A DNA stretch of 64,000 nt, taken from positions 1,711,501-1,775,500 of the forward strand of contig NZ_OY776488.1 of NCBI RefSeq assembly GCF_963675635.1. The letters run 5' to 3'. Under the pieces are notes generated by a model. It ran no database searches, was not told where the DNA came from, and saw only the letters and a list, made by a program, of their open reading frames with translations. This DNA comes from an uncultured Pseudodesulfovibrio sp. Lineage in GTDB: Bacteria; Desulfobacterota; Desulfovibrionia; Desulfovibrionales; Desulfovibrionaceae. Shown here in pieces: positions 34,688-45,190 of the stretch. Within the stretch, counting starts at the first letter, position 1. The number at the start of each line of letters is the position of its first letter. A program made the translations under genes and the position numbers.

Positions 34688-35728
34688 ATGAGTGCACTGA
34701 AATCATTTGCCAGCGATAACAATTCCGGCGCGCACCCGGCCATCATGGAAGCGATCATCAAAGCCAACGATGGTCATATGAAGTCCTACGGCGACGATGA
34801 CATCTCTATCCACACCGATGAGGTGTTCAAAGAGTTTTTCGGTTCCCAGGCGAGCATCCACTATGTGACCACAGGTACCGCTGCCAACGTGCTCGGCCTG
34901 CGCACCGTGACGCAGACCTACAACTCTGTCTTATGCGCGGCACAGGCTCATATCAACAACGATGAATGCGGCGCACCTGAAGCATTCGGTGGCATCAAGC
35001 TCGTACCCATCCCGTCTGTAGACGGCAAGCTCACCCCGGGTGCCATTGCCCCGTATCTCGGGCATATAGGTTTTGTCCACGCCTCACAGCCCAAGGTCAT
35101 TTCCATCACCCAACCCACGGAGCTGGGCAAACTCTATACCCTGAAAGAAATCGAAGACCTCGTGGAATTCGCCCATGACCGCGACCTGCTGCTGCACATG
35201 GACGGAGCGCGCATTGCCAACGCCTGCGCTGCTCTGGATTGTTCTTTCTTCGACATGACCACAGCCCTCGACGTAGACTTTATCTCATTCGGCGGCACCA
35301 AGAACGGTTGTCTCATGGGCGAAGCCGTCATTTTCCTCAAGCCAAAAATTGGCGAAGGCTTCAAGTATCTTCGTAAACAGGCAATGCAGCTTGTCTCCAA
35401 GATGCGTTTCGTCTCCGCCCAGTTGAAGCGATACCTCACCGACGACCTGTGGCTAGAAAACGCCCGCCATGCTAACGCCATGGCAAAGCGATTGGCGGAC
35501 AAAGCCGGTGCCATAGAGGGAGTGACGATCAAAGGGAGCGTTGACTGCAACGCCATATTTGCATCGATACCACCAGAGGCTACTGAAATTCTTCAGGAAA
35601 AATATTACTTCTACGTCTGGGACGAACACGACCACACTGTACGCTGGATGACCTCGTGGGCTACCACTGAAGCAATGGTCGACGAGTTCGTGGCAGACAT
35701 AGAAAATGCGATCAAGGCACTATCATGA
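34688..35728 (+). CDS. ltaE: Low-specificity L-threonine aldolase
   Basis: The 346-residue PLP enzyme of the aspartate aminotransferase fold (beta-eliminating lyase family) cleaves L-threonine and L-allo-threonine to glycine and acetaldehyde. The N-terminal FASDNNSGAHPAIMEAI, LLLHMDGARIANA (PLP-contacting Asp) and the Schiff-base Lys in DFISFGGTKNGCL are diagnostic. It follows the GDSL gene by six bases and overlaps the LOG gene by four (ATGA), so translation is coupled. Some close relatives act on phenylserine, so exact preference is not fixed. Confidence 0.92.
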   Translation: MSALKSFASDNNSGAHPAIMEAIIKANDGHMKSYGDDDISIHTDEVFKEFFGSQASIHYVTTGTAANVLGLRTVTQTYNSVLCAAQAHINNDECGAPEAFGGIKLVPIPSVDGKLTPGAIAPYLGHIGFVHASQPKVISITQPTELGKLYTLKEIEDLVEFAHDRDLLLHMDGARIANACAALDCSFFDMTTALDVDFISFGGTKNGCLMGEAVIFLKPKIGEGFKYLRKQAMQLVSKMRFVSAQLKRYLTDDLWLENARHANAMAKRLADKAGAIEGVTIKGSVDCNAIFASIPPEATEILQEKYYFYVWDEHDHTVRWMTSWATTEAMVDEFVADIENAIKALS

Positions 35729-36309
35729 AACGAATCTGCGTCTATCTCGGCTCCAATCCCGGCATAAATCCTGCCTATGGAGAAAGTGCTGAAACTCTCG
35801 CCAGAGAACTGGCCAATCGAGGTCTCGGCCTTGTCTACGGCGGGTCCAGCACGGGCCTTATGGGTCGTCTTGCCAACACCTGCCTGGAAGCAGGCGGTGA
35901 AGTCATCGGCGTCATCCCCAAGCTGCTGGTCGAAAAGGAAATCGCCCATACCGGCCTGACAAAAAGCTATGTGGTCAGCTCCATGCACGAACGCAAGCAG
36001 AAGATGGCTGATCTTTCAGATGGTTTTATCGCCCTGCCAGGCGGGCTTGGCACGCTTGAAGAATTCTTCGAAGCATTGACCTGGAACCAACTCGGCTACC
36101 ACGCCAAGCCGTGCGGTCTGTTGGACGTGAACGGCTACTATAGCTGTATGACCGACCACATGAACCGCATGGTTGACGAAGGGTTTGTCATCCCCGAACA
36201 CCGCCGGATGGTGTTGAGTGCATCCGATCCCGCAATACTTCTGGATCAGTTCGAGACGTACGATCCGCCGCATGTGGATAAGTGGATTGAGAAGAAGAAG
36301 GGGCTGTAG
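35725..36309 (+). CDS. LOG family protein (TIGR00730-type nucleotide phosphoribohydrolase)
   Basis: The 194-residue Rossmann protein has both LOG motifs: SSMHERKQKMADLSDGF and PGGLGTLEEFFEALTW (P-G-G-x-G-T-x-x-E). LOG proteins release the base from nucleoside 5'-monophosphates; in plants they activate cytokinins, while bacterial members probably serve nucleotide turnover. It ends the PNPOx-GDSL-ltaE-LOG run and is followed by a terminator. A damaged copy of its last third lies 0.75 kb downstream. Confidence 0.92.
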   Translation: MKRICVYLGSNPGINPAYGESAETLARELANRGLGLVYGGSSTGLMGRLANTCLEAGGEVIGVIPKLLVEKEIAHTGLTKSYVVSSMHERKQKMADLSDGFIALPGGLGTLEEFFEALTWNQLGYHAKPCGLLDVNGYYSCMTDHMNRMVDEGFVIPEHRRMVLSASDPAILLDQFETYDPPHVDKWIEKKKGL

Positions 36310-36340
36310 CTGCCGCTTCCAGTTTGCAATGGATATGCAA

Positions 36341-36369
36341 AAGGGCCTTCTTGGAAGGCCCTTTTCTTT
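36341..36369 (+). terminator. Terminator after the LOG gene
   Basis: The stem aagggccttc / gaaggccctt has a three-base loop, followed by TTTCTTT. The rest of the gap to 36594 contains no gene; it has a weak hairpin near 36455-36470 (cccccta...tagggg). Confidence 0.88.
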
Positions 36370-36594
36370 GTGCGGGTGCTTGGTTTGTGTCAATTGGATT
36401 TTGGGGGGATGGTGGTGTTTCAGAATTAACCGATGAGAATAGGTGTGGTGTCCCCCTAATGCTGGTAGGGGTTTTCACCTTGCAGTCCACGCGTATCCAT
36501 GTAAGCGTCATTTTTTTTGCGACGCACGAAGTCGCAACGGCAAAATCACATGGTTTATTGAAATTCTTATATTCAAACTTACAGGAGCACGCAC

Positions 36595-36876
36595 ATGGCA
36601 AAAGCATCTGCCCGCCATCTTTTGGTTAGTGATGAACAAACCTGTCTGGACCTGAAAAAACAAATTCAGGACGGCGCAGATTTTGGTGAATTGGCAAAAC
36701 AACACTCCAGCTGCCCTTCCGGACAGCGCGGCGGCGATTTAGGTGAGTTCGGCCCCGGCGCTATGGTCCCGGAATTTGACACCGTTGTGTTCAACGAAGC
36801 AGTTGGCGAAGTTCATGGTCCGGTAAAAACACAGTTCGGTTACCACTTGCTGGAAATCACGAGCCGCGAAGACTAA
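36595..36876 (+). CDS. Parvulin-type peptidyl-prolyl cis-trans isomerase
   Basis: The 93-residue single-domain parvulin (PpiC/Par10 type) is cytoplasmic, without a signal peptide. Typical elements are [41 protein letters not shown] and [13 protein letters not shown]. It accelerates X-Pro bond isomerisation in protein folding. AGGAG precedes the ATG. It is transcribed alone and ends at a clear terminator. Confidence 0.93.
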   Translation: MAKASARHLLVSDEQTCLDLKKQIQDGADFGELAKQHSSCPSGQRGGDLGEFGPGAMVPEFDTVVFNEAVGEVHGPVKTQFGYHLLEITSRED

Positions 36877-36946
36877 ACATCTCTTCACCGTTATAATAAA
36901 AAGCCCTGCTGTTTTCAGCCAAGGCGTTTTCCATAAATGTTGATAA

Positions 36947-36979
36947 AAATGGCTCCGACGAACTCGGGGCCATTTTTTT
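36947..36979 (+). terminator. Terminator after the parvulin gene
   Basis: The stem aaatggc-t-ccga / tcgg-g-gccattt has a single mismatch and is followed by seven T. Confidence 0.88.
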
Positions 36980-37044
36980 GGTAGCTACATTGTAATTGAT
37001 TTCTTTTAGCTTTACCCAGCACAGACACAAGGAAGATAGCCCCT

Positions 37045-37285
37045 CAAGCATTCGATCTGGAATCAGCCGGGATATCACGCCAAACCATGCGGCCTTCTTG
37101 ATGAGAAAGGATTCTTCACATGTCTAGCCGAGCACATGGATCGCATGGTGGACGAAGGGTTCGTCATCCCCGAACACCGCAAGATGGTCCTGAGTGCGTC
37201 CGTTCCGGCAACACTTCTTGACTAGGTCGAGACGTATGATCCACTGCAGGTGGACAAGTGGATTCCAAAAAAGAAGGGGCTGTAA
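37045..37285 (+). pseudogene. Decayed partial copy of the LOG-family gene
   Basis: This stretch matches the 3' third of the LOG gene (36067-36309), by eye over 80 percent identical at the base level. Shared parts include catccccgaacaccgc and the end aagaaggggctgta. Translation gives HMDRMVDEGFVIPEHRKMVL then a TAG at 37223-37225, where the intact gene has a Gln codon. A one-base insertion near 37055 shifts the frame upstream, and the N-terminal two thirds, including PGGxGT, are absent. It is best explained as the remnant of a duplicated or paralogous LOG gene. The DNA between 36980 and 37045 shows no gene. Confidence 0.85.
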
Positions 37286-37317
37286 GAAAATATCCCCTTT
37301 CTTGCCAATATCATTAC

Positions 37318-37358
37318 AAAAAAACGCCCCCAAACATATGGGGGCGTTTTTTTTAGTG
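37318..37358. terminator. Terminator after the LOG pseudogene
   Basis: The strong stem aaacgccccca / tgggggcgttt is followed by T8. The A-rich left side makes it usable from both directions. Its retention behind the pseudogene suggests the ancestral gene was expressed. Confidence 0.88.
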
Positions 37359-37481
37359 GTACGGTCTCCTGCCTTGGTGCCTTACTGCCGGCAATTTCGA
37401 ACTGGGGAAATGCGTTCACACCTCGATCGTATGCTCACTGTTTCTATCAAAACATTATGAGCAAATGGAGTCGTACTCCTC

Positions 37482-38168
37482 TCAGGGAGCCACACAACCG
37501 ACGGGGGATCTGGCCATGCAGAGGAAGAAGCGTGTTCGCTTGGCCCACCATTCAAGACCGGCGTTGGCATCAGACCATGTGTTGACAACGCTTTCCAAAT
37601 GCTCACCACCGACACGACGATCCACCACCGCTCCCATCAGTTTTCCGGTCATGGAATCAGACGCCTTCATCTCCATGGAAATGTCACCCACACCGCTTTG
37701 TTTGCCTGTGCTGGAATAGGTCACGAGATTCATGGCCATGCCGATGGGGGTTAGGGATGCGAGCACGTTTCGCACAGGCTGAGAAGGATCGGCATCCAGA
37801 ATGACCATCTGGAGCCGGATGGCGCCTGTCTCGGCTTTTGTGACCAGCGTATAATCCTTCCCCAGTTCCCTGCTGAACAGAACATATGCGTTGTCGGCCA
37901 GTCGCTGATAATTCTCACGGGTTTCGGCATCCATCTCACCGTCTTTCGCAATCATGACAGGGTCCAGCAGGATCTTGCCGTATGTATGAATGTCGACATC
38001 CTTGTTTACATATCGGTACAGGGCTTCATCGCCCGTCCCTTTTTGCAAAATGGCAGGATTGACGAGGACAGTCCGTAATTTCATATCGTGTGCATGATAG
38101 CTGGCACCACACCCCATCAAAGTGAGAAATGAAATGGTCACTGCCAGCAGAAGAATACTCATTTTCAT
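37482..38168 (-). CDS. DUF3313-like lipoprotein
   Basis: A lipoprotein signal with lipobox LTLMGCGAS (Cys20) leads a periplasmic domain of about 200 residues. The stretch YRYVNKDVDIHTYGKILLDPV is the recognisable start of DUF3313-type proteins, followed by YVLFSRELGKDYTLVTKAETGAIRLQ and a central Gly/Ser/Thr-rich part. Members are uncharacterised outer-membrane-directed lipoproteins of Gram-negative bacteria. It is transcribed alone. The C-terminal residues (ARSPVGCVAP) are atypically Cys/Pro-rich. Confidence 0.78.
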   Translation of the reverse strand: MKMSILLLAVTISFLTLMGCGASYHAHDMKLRTVLVNPAILQKGTGDEALYRYVNKDVDIHTYGKILLDPVMIAKDGEMDAETRENYQRLADNAYVLFSRELGKDYTLVTKAETGAIRLQMVILDADPSQPVRNVLASLTPIGMAMNLVTYSSTGKQSGVGDISMEMKASDSMTGKLMGAVVDRRVGGEHLESVVNTWSDANAGLEWWAKRTRFFLCMARSPVGCVAP

Positions 38169-38365
38169 TTTTAACTCCTTTGTTGAGGTTCTGGGGGCCC
38201 CGGATTCAAACGTTATCTTTTATCCGTTTTCCACCCGCTACAGAGAACACAGTATCCAGTAGAAAACATACATGCTGCAACTTGGAAAGAAAAAAGCGCC
38301 GTTTGAAGAAGTTCACGCCCCTTTCATTGCATCAGAAGTACATTTGAGGCGGATGGACCTTTTAT

Positions 38366-38863
38366 TTAGGCAGTATGTTTGCCAACTTCCTTTTTCCATT
38401 CCGAGACAAGCTCTTTCACCTGTTCAAATTGAGGGGAATCCTGTTTGAAATGCTCTGCAAAGACGTGCAGATCCGTTGCGCCACGTGGAGCGAAGAGTCC
38501 TTTGACCCTGCACCAAAGGGGATCAAGAACCTCCACAAAGTCGTCGAGCATTTTGTTGGTCAGCGTTTCCATGAACGATTGATGATTGCGGTAGGCAAAC
38601 ATGTAGAGCTTGAAACTCTTTGATTCGACTATTTTCTGGTCGGGTATATATTCCATGACAATGGTTCCGAAATCAGGCTGACCTGTCATGGGACAGAGTG
38701 ACGTATATTCCGGAAAGGAAATGGACACCACATATGGCCGACCGGGATAATTGTTCGGGAACGCTTCGAGGATGCCGGAATTGGGCGAATCCATCTGGTA
38801 TTTGGTCTGTCCCCCCTTGCCGAGGGTTTGCAGGTGACTGGTTTTATCTTGGCTTTTTGACAT
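38366..38863 (-). CDS. queF: NADPH-dependent 7-cyano-7-deazaguanine reductase
   Basis: QueF reduces preQ0 to preQ1 in queuosine synthesis. The 165-residue product is the short, unimodular form: catalytic EYTSLCPMTGQPDF (Cys57, Asp64) and the signature ESKSFKLYMFAYRNHQSFME. AAGGAG lies six bases before the second of two close ATG codons. It is divergent from the queuosine-precursor transporter gene yhhQ, sharing a 160-bp control region, which ties both to tRNA queuosine modification. Confidence 0.96.
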   Translation of the reverse strand: MSKSQDKTSHLQTLGKGGQTKYQMDSPNSGILEAFPNNYPGRPYVVSISFPEYTSLCPMTGQPDFGTIVMEYIPDQKIVESKSFKLYMFAYRNHQSFMETLTNKMLDDFVEVLDPLWCRVKGLFAPRGATDLHVFAEHFKQDSPQFEQVKELVSEWKKEVGKHTA

Positions 38864-38869
38864 GGACAT

Positions 38870-39023
38870 CTCCTTTTTCCGTCGAGACTATTATAGGACA
38901 CTTTGACTTTTACAGAACCCGATGGCAAGTGCTGCATAACTGAGGCGCCGCCGGGGACAGTTTTTCCCCCAAGCGGCAGGTTCGTACCAATACTTTTGGA
39001 CAGTTCAATCCAAGGGAGAAGAA
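38870..39023. promoter_or_regulatory. Divergent queF/yhhQ control region with hairpin
   Basis: Between the two queuosine genes lies a hairpin, gccgc-c-gggg ... cccc-caa-gcggc (38947-38977), in the would-be 5' leader of yhhQ. It has no T-run and is not a standard terminator. I could not fit it to the preQ1-I consensus. It may be a structured leader; a riboswitch is only a possibility. Confidence 0.3.
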
Positions 39024-39653
39024 ATGGAAACTTTCGAACGCAAGGCGTATGTCTTGCTCATTAGCCTGTTTATCGGCGGGCTGGTTGTCGCTGCGATCAT
39101 CTCCAGCAAAATTATCACGATTTTTGGACTTGCCGTCCCCGCCGGGGTGCTGGCGTACTCACTAACCTTTGCCGTTTCAGATGTCATCAGCGAAGTATGG
39201 GGCAAGGAAATGGCGAATGAAACCGTGACCTGCGGCTTCATTACACTCATTTTCATCACAGGACTGGCCTGGCTGGCCGTTTACTGGCCGGCAGCATCTT
39301 TCTGGCAGAACCAGGAAGCATTCGCCGGAGTCATCGGCAACACCCCACGTATCGTTGCTGCTTCGCTTTTAGCATATGTGGTGAGCCAGAAGCATGACAT
39401 ATGGCTTTTCCATCTGCTGAAACGTCGCATGAATGGTCGTTCCCTGTGGCTCCGCAACAACCTCTCCACCATGGTTTCACAGCTCATAGATTCGACAATT
39501 TTCGTCACCGTGGCCTTTTACGGCATCCTTCCCGTTGGTGAACTCATTATCGGACAATGGTTGGCAAAGCTGATGATCGCGGCACTCGATACTCCCGTAG
39601 TCTATATGCTCGTTGCCGCACTTCGGGGTAAAGTTCGTCCGGTGGCGGCATAA
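39024..39653 (+). CDS. yhhQ: Queuosine precursor transporter
   Basis: The 209-residue membrane protein has six hydrophobic helices and belongs to the YhhQ/QPTR family that imports preQ0/preQ1. Diagnostic pieces are AAIISSKIITIFGLAVPAG, LTFAVSDVISEVWGKEMA and RNNLSTMVSQLIDSTIFV. The association with queF supports the assignment. GGGAGAAGA precedes the ATG. It ends at a strong terminator. Confidence 0.95.
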   Translation: METFERKAYVLLISLFIGGLVVAAIISSKIITIFGLAVPAGVLAYSLTFAVSDVISEVWGKEMANETVTCGFITLIFITGLAWLAVYWPAASFWQNQEAFAGVIGNTPRIVAASLLAYVVSQKHDIWLFHLLKRRMNGRSLWLRNNLSTMVSQLIDSTIFVTVAFYGILPVGELIIGQWLAKLMIAALDTPVVYMLVAALRGKVRPVAA

Positions 39654-39703
39654 CAAAAAAAGTCCCACTGAGCCTAACAGACAAGCCTATCAATAAAATG
39701 AAA

Positions 39704-39742
39704 GAATCCCCGACAGCGCAAACTGTCGGGGATTCATTTTTT
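39704..39742. terminator. Terminator after yhhQ
   Basis: A 13-bp perfect stem (gaatccccgacag / ctgtcggggattc) is followed by six T on the plus strand. Confidence 0.93.
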
Positions 39743-39764
39743 CAGCTTTGAGATGCGTCTTGTA

Positions 39765-40397
39765 TTACTTGCATATCTTTTTCTCTTTCAACACATCCAG
39801 CCAGGGACCGGGCCCGTAGCCGACAAGAACGGCATCCCCGGCGATAAGCACCGGCGTACCGGGCAGATCGACAGCCTTGGCAAGCTCTACGGTCATCATG
39901 GTGTGCGGCTCATGCTGCTTTTGAAGACGAACAGCCAGTTCCGGCAGGGTTGTCTCTTTAAGCAAGTCCGGGAAAGCTTCAGTGAACTGCATGAGAATAA
40001 GCATACGCGCCTGCATCAGATCATCTGTTCTGGGCGCTTTGAGTTCGGAGTATGCATAATCGACAAGTGCTTTAAGCTGGTCCGTTCCAGCGGCGTCTTC
40101 CAATACCCATGCTGCCATATCGGAACCGATGTAACTCGGTCGCGGATAAAAGGAGAGCCGTAAAGAACGATACTGATCCGGGTATTCACCGAGGAGCTTA
40201 TGCCCCAACCGGCAATGCCAGCACAACGGATCGGTCACGACCACGATATCCAGCTCGCCCGTACCGTTCAACTCGACCACGGCGTTATCGTACAAAGCCC
40301 GATATCCGGGCGCACATCCGCTCCGCTCTGCACCAGAGGCGAAAGCAGGCATGGAAAGGGCCACAACCAGAAGACTGATCAGTATATATCGCTGCAT
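39765..40397 (-). CDS. Periplasmic thioredoxin-fold protein with CWHC motif (DsbA/DsbG-like)
   Basis: A signal peptide (residues 1-22, ending PAFASGA) is followed by a DsbA-like fold. The redox site is VVTDPLCWHCRLGHKLLG (C-W-H-C), a long helical insertion follows, and the cis-Pro loop is LPGTPVLIAGD near the C-terminus. It should act in periplasmic disulphide chemistry or as a specialised thiol oxidoreductase. No DsbB/VKOR partner is adjacent. The single C-terminal Cys (KKICK) is unusual. Confidence 0.82.
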   Translation of the reverse strand: MQRYILISLLVVALSMPAFASGAERSGCAPGYRALYDNAVVELNGTGELDIVVVTDPLCWHCRLGHKLLGEYPDQYRSLRLSFYPRPSYIGSDMAAWVLEDAAGTDQLKALVDYAYSELKAPRTDDLMQARMLILMQFTEAFPDLLKETTLPELAVRLQKQHEPHTMMTVELAKAVDLPGTPVLIAGDAVLVGYGPGPWLDVLKEKKICK

Positions 40398-40452
40398 GGA
40401 CGAACTTTATACCGTTCTCGCCCCGATGCCAACTGTGAATTATTCTGCTCAA

Positions 40453-42291
40453 TCAAGCTGCGGCATCGGTATCACGCAACAACAGAATCTCAGGACTTCG
40501 ATTGGCTGCCAAAAACTGCTGCACACCGTCTTTGCCCATGAATCGGCTCAGCACCTTGAAATCTGATTGCATGAGATCAACCAGAATCAGTCCGTCCAGA
40601 CAGTTGCCGAAGTCCGGGTCCACATTGAAACCGATTATCTTGCCGCCGAGTTTGAGATACTGTTTGAGCAAAACCGGGATTGACCGTCCATCCTCCACGT
40701 CACGTACACAATCAGCGACATCGTCTGGATCGTTGAACACGCTGTCAGGTAATGTGAAGTCAACTTTCTTGAGTTTGTTTACCTTGGGTGGGCGCTTGGG
40801 CAATACCATTCGCGCCATTTCCGGCAGCGAAGAATGCCGCCGCATGAACCCCATGATCAACTCGTGGGACACGCCGGAGTATTCGCTGGAAATGGACACA
40901 CAGCCAAAAAGCCGGGTGGACTTTGGATTCCTGACAACAAATTCTGCCAGGCCTTTCCACAACAGCAATAGAGGCTGGTAGCTTTTCTGATACTTGGGGG
41001 TAACAAATGACCGCCCCATCTCAATGGCAGGTCCAAGTTCCCGCAAGAAACCCTCCTGATAATCAAACAGGGTCGAAGTATACAACCCCCTCCCGCCCTG
41101 CTTTTGCAGTATCTCGTCAGTCAGGCCAAAACGATAGGCTCCTGCCACTTCGCGGTCGGTACGATTCCACAAAACGAGATGATGATACGTGTCGTCGAAC
41201 GTGTCGATATCCATGGCCCTGCCCGTTCCTTCGCCCACCTGCCGAAACGTCTCCTCGCGCCGGATACCGATCTCACGGAGAATTCGGGGAATTTGCTCGG
41301 CGCTGGCATAAAAGACCACGAATTCTGAATTTTCTATGAGGATTCTCTCGTCCGGTAGGCAGGCGACTTCACTGGCAAGTATATGCTTGCCGCGCGAATG
41401 GGCTATGGAATCCATATCCCGACGCACCGTACGAGGCGTGAAAGTGAATCGCGGTTTCTTGTCCTTGCGCAACAGATACGTTCGGAACCGCAAGTAATCC
41501 ACCAGTTCCTGATCAGTGTCCATTTTACACAACTTTTCATTGGCGATGATCGAACCAAACCCCATGCGGATGACATCTTTCGAGGCGTGACGAAGATTCT
41601 CATGCGGCAAAAGCACAGTGCGCAAACGAGGATGAATCAGACCGATTGTCTGAAACAGACCGGAGTTGCGACCATCAAAAAAAACCGGCAGCACTTTGGC
41701 TCCGGTCTTGCGAATGATCCTGCCGATCATGGGACTCCACTTGGAATCAGACACCATACCTTTCTTGACCTTGAGGCTCGACACCTCTCCTGCCGGGAAG
41801 ACTACAAGCATACCACCGCCTCGGAGCCAACGAATGCATGTCTTCAGTCCGGCGATATTCTTCTTGGCAGACCCCAAGCTGCCAAACGGATCAACCGCAA
41901 TAATCAAATCGTCCATCTCGGGGATCATACCAAGCATGAAATTCGCCATGATCTTGATATCCGATCGCACCTCGCGCAAAATGCGGACAAGCAAAAGTCC
42001 CTCCAGTACGCCAAAGGGATGATTGCACACGGCCACCAACGGCCCGGTCCTCGGTACACGCTTCACAGGTTGACCATCCACAGAAAATTTAACACCGAGC
42101 ATGTCCAATGTCTGCTCAACAAACGGGATATCGCATCCCTTCGCCTGGAATGTCGAATACAGAGCATTGAGCGTATCAAGACGCAGCACTTTGGACAAAG
42201 GCTTCTTGAACATGGAAAACAAGGTGTGACGGACAGGGTCGGCAAACGGCGAATCAAGCGTGAAAATCGGACCGGCTATTCGATCTTCCAT
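40453..42291 (-). CDS. Bifunctional acyltransferase resembling ornithine lipid synthase OlsF
   Basis: Residues 85-300 are a PlsC-type O-acyltransferase with the catalytic H-x4-D-related motif AVCNHPFGVLEGLL and VVFPAGEVSSLK. Residues about 325-490 are a GNAT-like OlsB/haemolysin-type N-acyltransferase: FVVFYASAEQIPRILREIG, GTGRAMDIDTFDDTYHHLVLW, GAYRFGLTDE, GRSFVTPKYQKSYQPLLLLWKG. This fusion is the plan of OlsF, which makes ornithine lipid, a phosphorus-free aminolipid known from Desulfovibrio gigas. In OlsF-type proteins one domain adds the amide-linked and the other the ester-linked chain. At 612 residues the length fits. It is transcribed alone. Confidence 0.85.
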   Translation of the reverse strand: MEDRIAGPIFTLDSPFADPVRHTLFSMFKKPLSKVLRLDTLNALYSTFQAKGCDIPFVEQTLDMLGVKFSVDGQPVKRVPRTGPLVAVCNHPFGVLEGLLLVRILREVRSDIKIMANFMLGMIPEMDDLIIAVDPFGSLGSAKKNIAGLKTCIRWLRGGGMLVVFPAGEVSSLKVKKGMVSDSKWSPMIGRIIRKTGAKVLPVFFDGRNSGLFQTIGLIHPRLRTVLLPHENLRHASKDVIRMGFGSIIANEKLCKMDTDQELVDYLRFRTYLLRKDKKPRFTFTPRTVRRDMDSIAHSRGKHILASEVACLPDERILIENSEFVVFYASAEQIPRILREIGIRREETFRQVGEGTGRAMDIDTFDDTYHHLVLWNRTDREVAGAYRFGLTDEILQKQGGRGLYTSTLFDYQEGFLRELGPAIEMGRSFVTPKYQKSYQPLLLLWKGLAEFVVRNPKSTRLFGCVSISSEYSGVSHELIMGFMRRHSSLPEMARMVLPKRPPKVNKLKKVDFTLPDSVFNDPDDVADCVRDVEDGRSIPVLLKQYLKLGGKIIGFNVDPDFGNCLDGLILVDLMQSDFKVLSRFMGKDGVQQFLAANRSPEILLLRDTDAAA

Positions 42292-42422
42292 TCGTTCCTC
42301 CTAGGATGACTGGTTGTCGAACCATATGTCGAAACTCCCCCGACTTCGGGTCGTCTCCATGACAAAACGCCACACTTTGGTGACGCGCGTTCAGCGGTTT
42401 GGTGACACCGACATTCCGGCCC

Positions 42423-42454
42423 AAAAAAAACCCTGGCTGCAAATGCACCCAGGG
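42423..42454 (-). terminator. Terminator of the 114-aa gene
   Basis: On the minus strand the stem ccctgg-g-tgca / tgca-g-ccaggg is followed by eight T. Confidence 0.88.
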
Positions 42455-42484
42455 CCGATCCATGACAAATATTTTACGATCAGG

Positions 42485-42829
42485 TCACTGAAGCGTACCT
42501 AATTGATCTCGCCGGACAGTCCAGTGTTTACTCGGGATAGGCAGACAGACACTCTTGTCCGCCACGTCCGTGCACATGATCAATCCACCGGAATGTTCTT
42601 CCCAGAACAACCGATCCACAAACAGGGCAACTGCCTGGGCCTGCGTCAGATTCTCGAAATCCATCCCCGGCATGAATTGCCGCATGACGGCCTGCGCCCC
42701 TATCTGCACCAGTCGCGCCCCTTCATGGGTCAGGGCCACATCCTCGTAATCAATGGCATGCAGCACCGGCTCCACACCGTGGTCTTCATCAAATGATGTC
42801 CGATATCCGGATTGCTCTGCACTCGACAT
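42485..42829 (-). CDS. Hypothetical protein, 114 aa
   Basis: A small acidic soluble protein with no signal peptide. Predicted helices (EGARLVQIGAQAVMRQF, TQAQAVALFVDRLFWEE) are followed by a strand-rich end, GGLIMCTDVADKSVCLPIP. The family is not recognised. It has its own terminator and is separated from groES by 289 bp on the other strand. Confidence 0.65.
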   Translation of the reverse strand: MSSAEQSGYRTSFDEDHGVEPVLHAIDYEDVALTHEGARLVQIGAQAVMRQFMPGMDFENLTQAQAVALFVDRLFWEEHSGGLIMCTDVADKSVCLPIPSKHWTVRRDQLGTLQ

Positions 42830-43011
42830 ACTCTTGACCTCCGTTTGCGGTACACCCTGTACTTTGCAAATACTGGTCCTTTACTCAATAATAACTATTC
42901 CCGGATAGGATGTACACATAAAAATCAAACAGTTAGACAACATGTCATTGTCCAGACCTAAAAACTGCTTTTCCAACTCCTTGCAGACCGGAATTTTTTT
43001 ACCTATCCAGC

Positions 43012-43039
43012 TTGACACTTTGAGTGCGGTGTTTATCTT
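43012..43039 (+). promoter_or_regulatory. Candidate promoter of groESL
   Basis: TTGACA (43012-43017), a 16-bp spacer and TATCTT (43034-43039) lie about 80 bp before groES. No complete CIRCE element (TTAGCACTC-N9-GAGTGCTAA) was found, only a lone gagtgc inside the spacer, and no clear sigma-32 box was seen. Confidence 0.55.
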
Positions 43040-43118
43040 TCACCCAGCTCACTGGGCCGTTTGTTCACACATGCGGTCCCACTAAAAATCAAATTATTCC
43101 CTTTGGAGGTAATAAAGG

Positions 43119-43406
43119 ATGGAACTGAAACCGCTGAACGACCGTGTCTTGGTCAAACGTCTGGAAATGGAAGAAAAAACCGCGGGTGGCATCTACATCC
43201 CGGATTCCGCCAAGGAAAAGCCCATGAAGGGTGAAATCGTTGCTGCCGGTCCCGGCAAGCTGAACGATGCTGGCGACCGCGTTGCCATGACCGTCAAAGT
43301 CGGTGATTCCGTGCTGTTCGCAAAGTACGCCGGAATGGAAATCAACATCGAAGGCGAGGAACACTTGGTCATGCGCGAGGAAGACATCCTCGCTATCGTC
43401 GACTAA
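43119..43406 (+). CDS. groES: Co-chaperonin GroES
   Basis: The 95-residue protein has the usual [21 protein letters not shown] start, the mobile loop [16 protein letters not shown] and the [17 protein letters not shown]-terminus. It forms the heptameric lid of GroEL. GGAGG lies upstream. It is followed after 53 bases by groEL in the standard order. Confidence 0.98.
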   Translation: MELKPLNDRVLVKRLEMEEKTAGGIYIPDSAKEKPMKGEIVAAGPGKLNDAGDRVAMTVKVGDSVLFAKYAGMEINIEGEEHLVMREEDILAIVD

Positions 43407-43447
43407 TCGTTCCCTTCACCGAATTCTTACACAAACATTTCTTCTAA

Positions 43448-45112
<1,665 letters not shown>

Positions 45113-45140
45113 ACCAGTACAGCCCTCTAGCCTTACAATT

Positions 45141-45182
45141 AACCCGGCTCGATCCTCACGGATCGGGCCGGGTTTCTTTTTT
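45141..45182 (+). terminator. Terminator after groEL
   Basis: The stem aacccggctcgatcc / ggatcgggccgggtt has a short loop, followed by TCTTTTTT. Confidence 0.9.
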
Positions 45183-45190
45183 GGGAGTGG

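Noticed and set aside
37124-37333. Minus-strand frame over the LOG pseudogene
   Set aside because: It is the antisense image of the decayed LOG copy; the same shadow occurs opposite the intact gene.
43018-43040. CIRCE operator upstream of groESL
   Set aside because: Only one half, gagtgc, is present; no matching inverted copy at nine bases.
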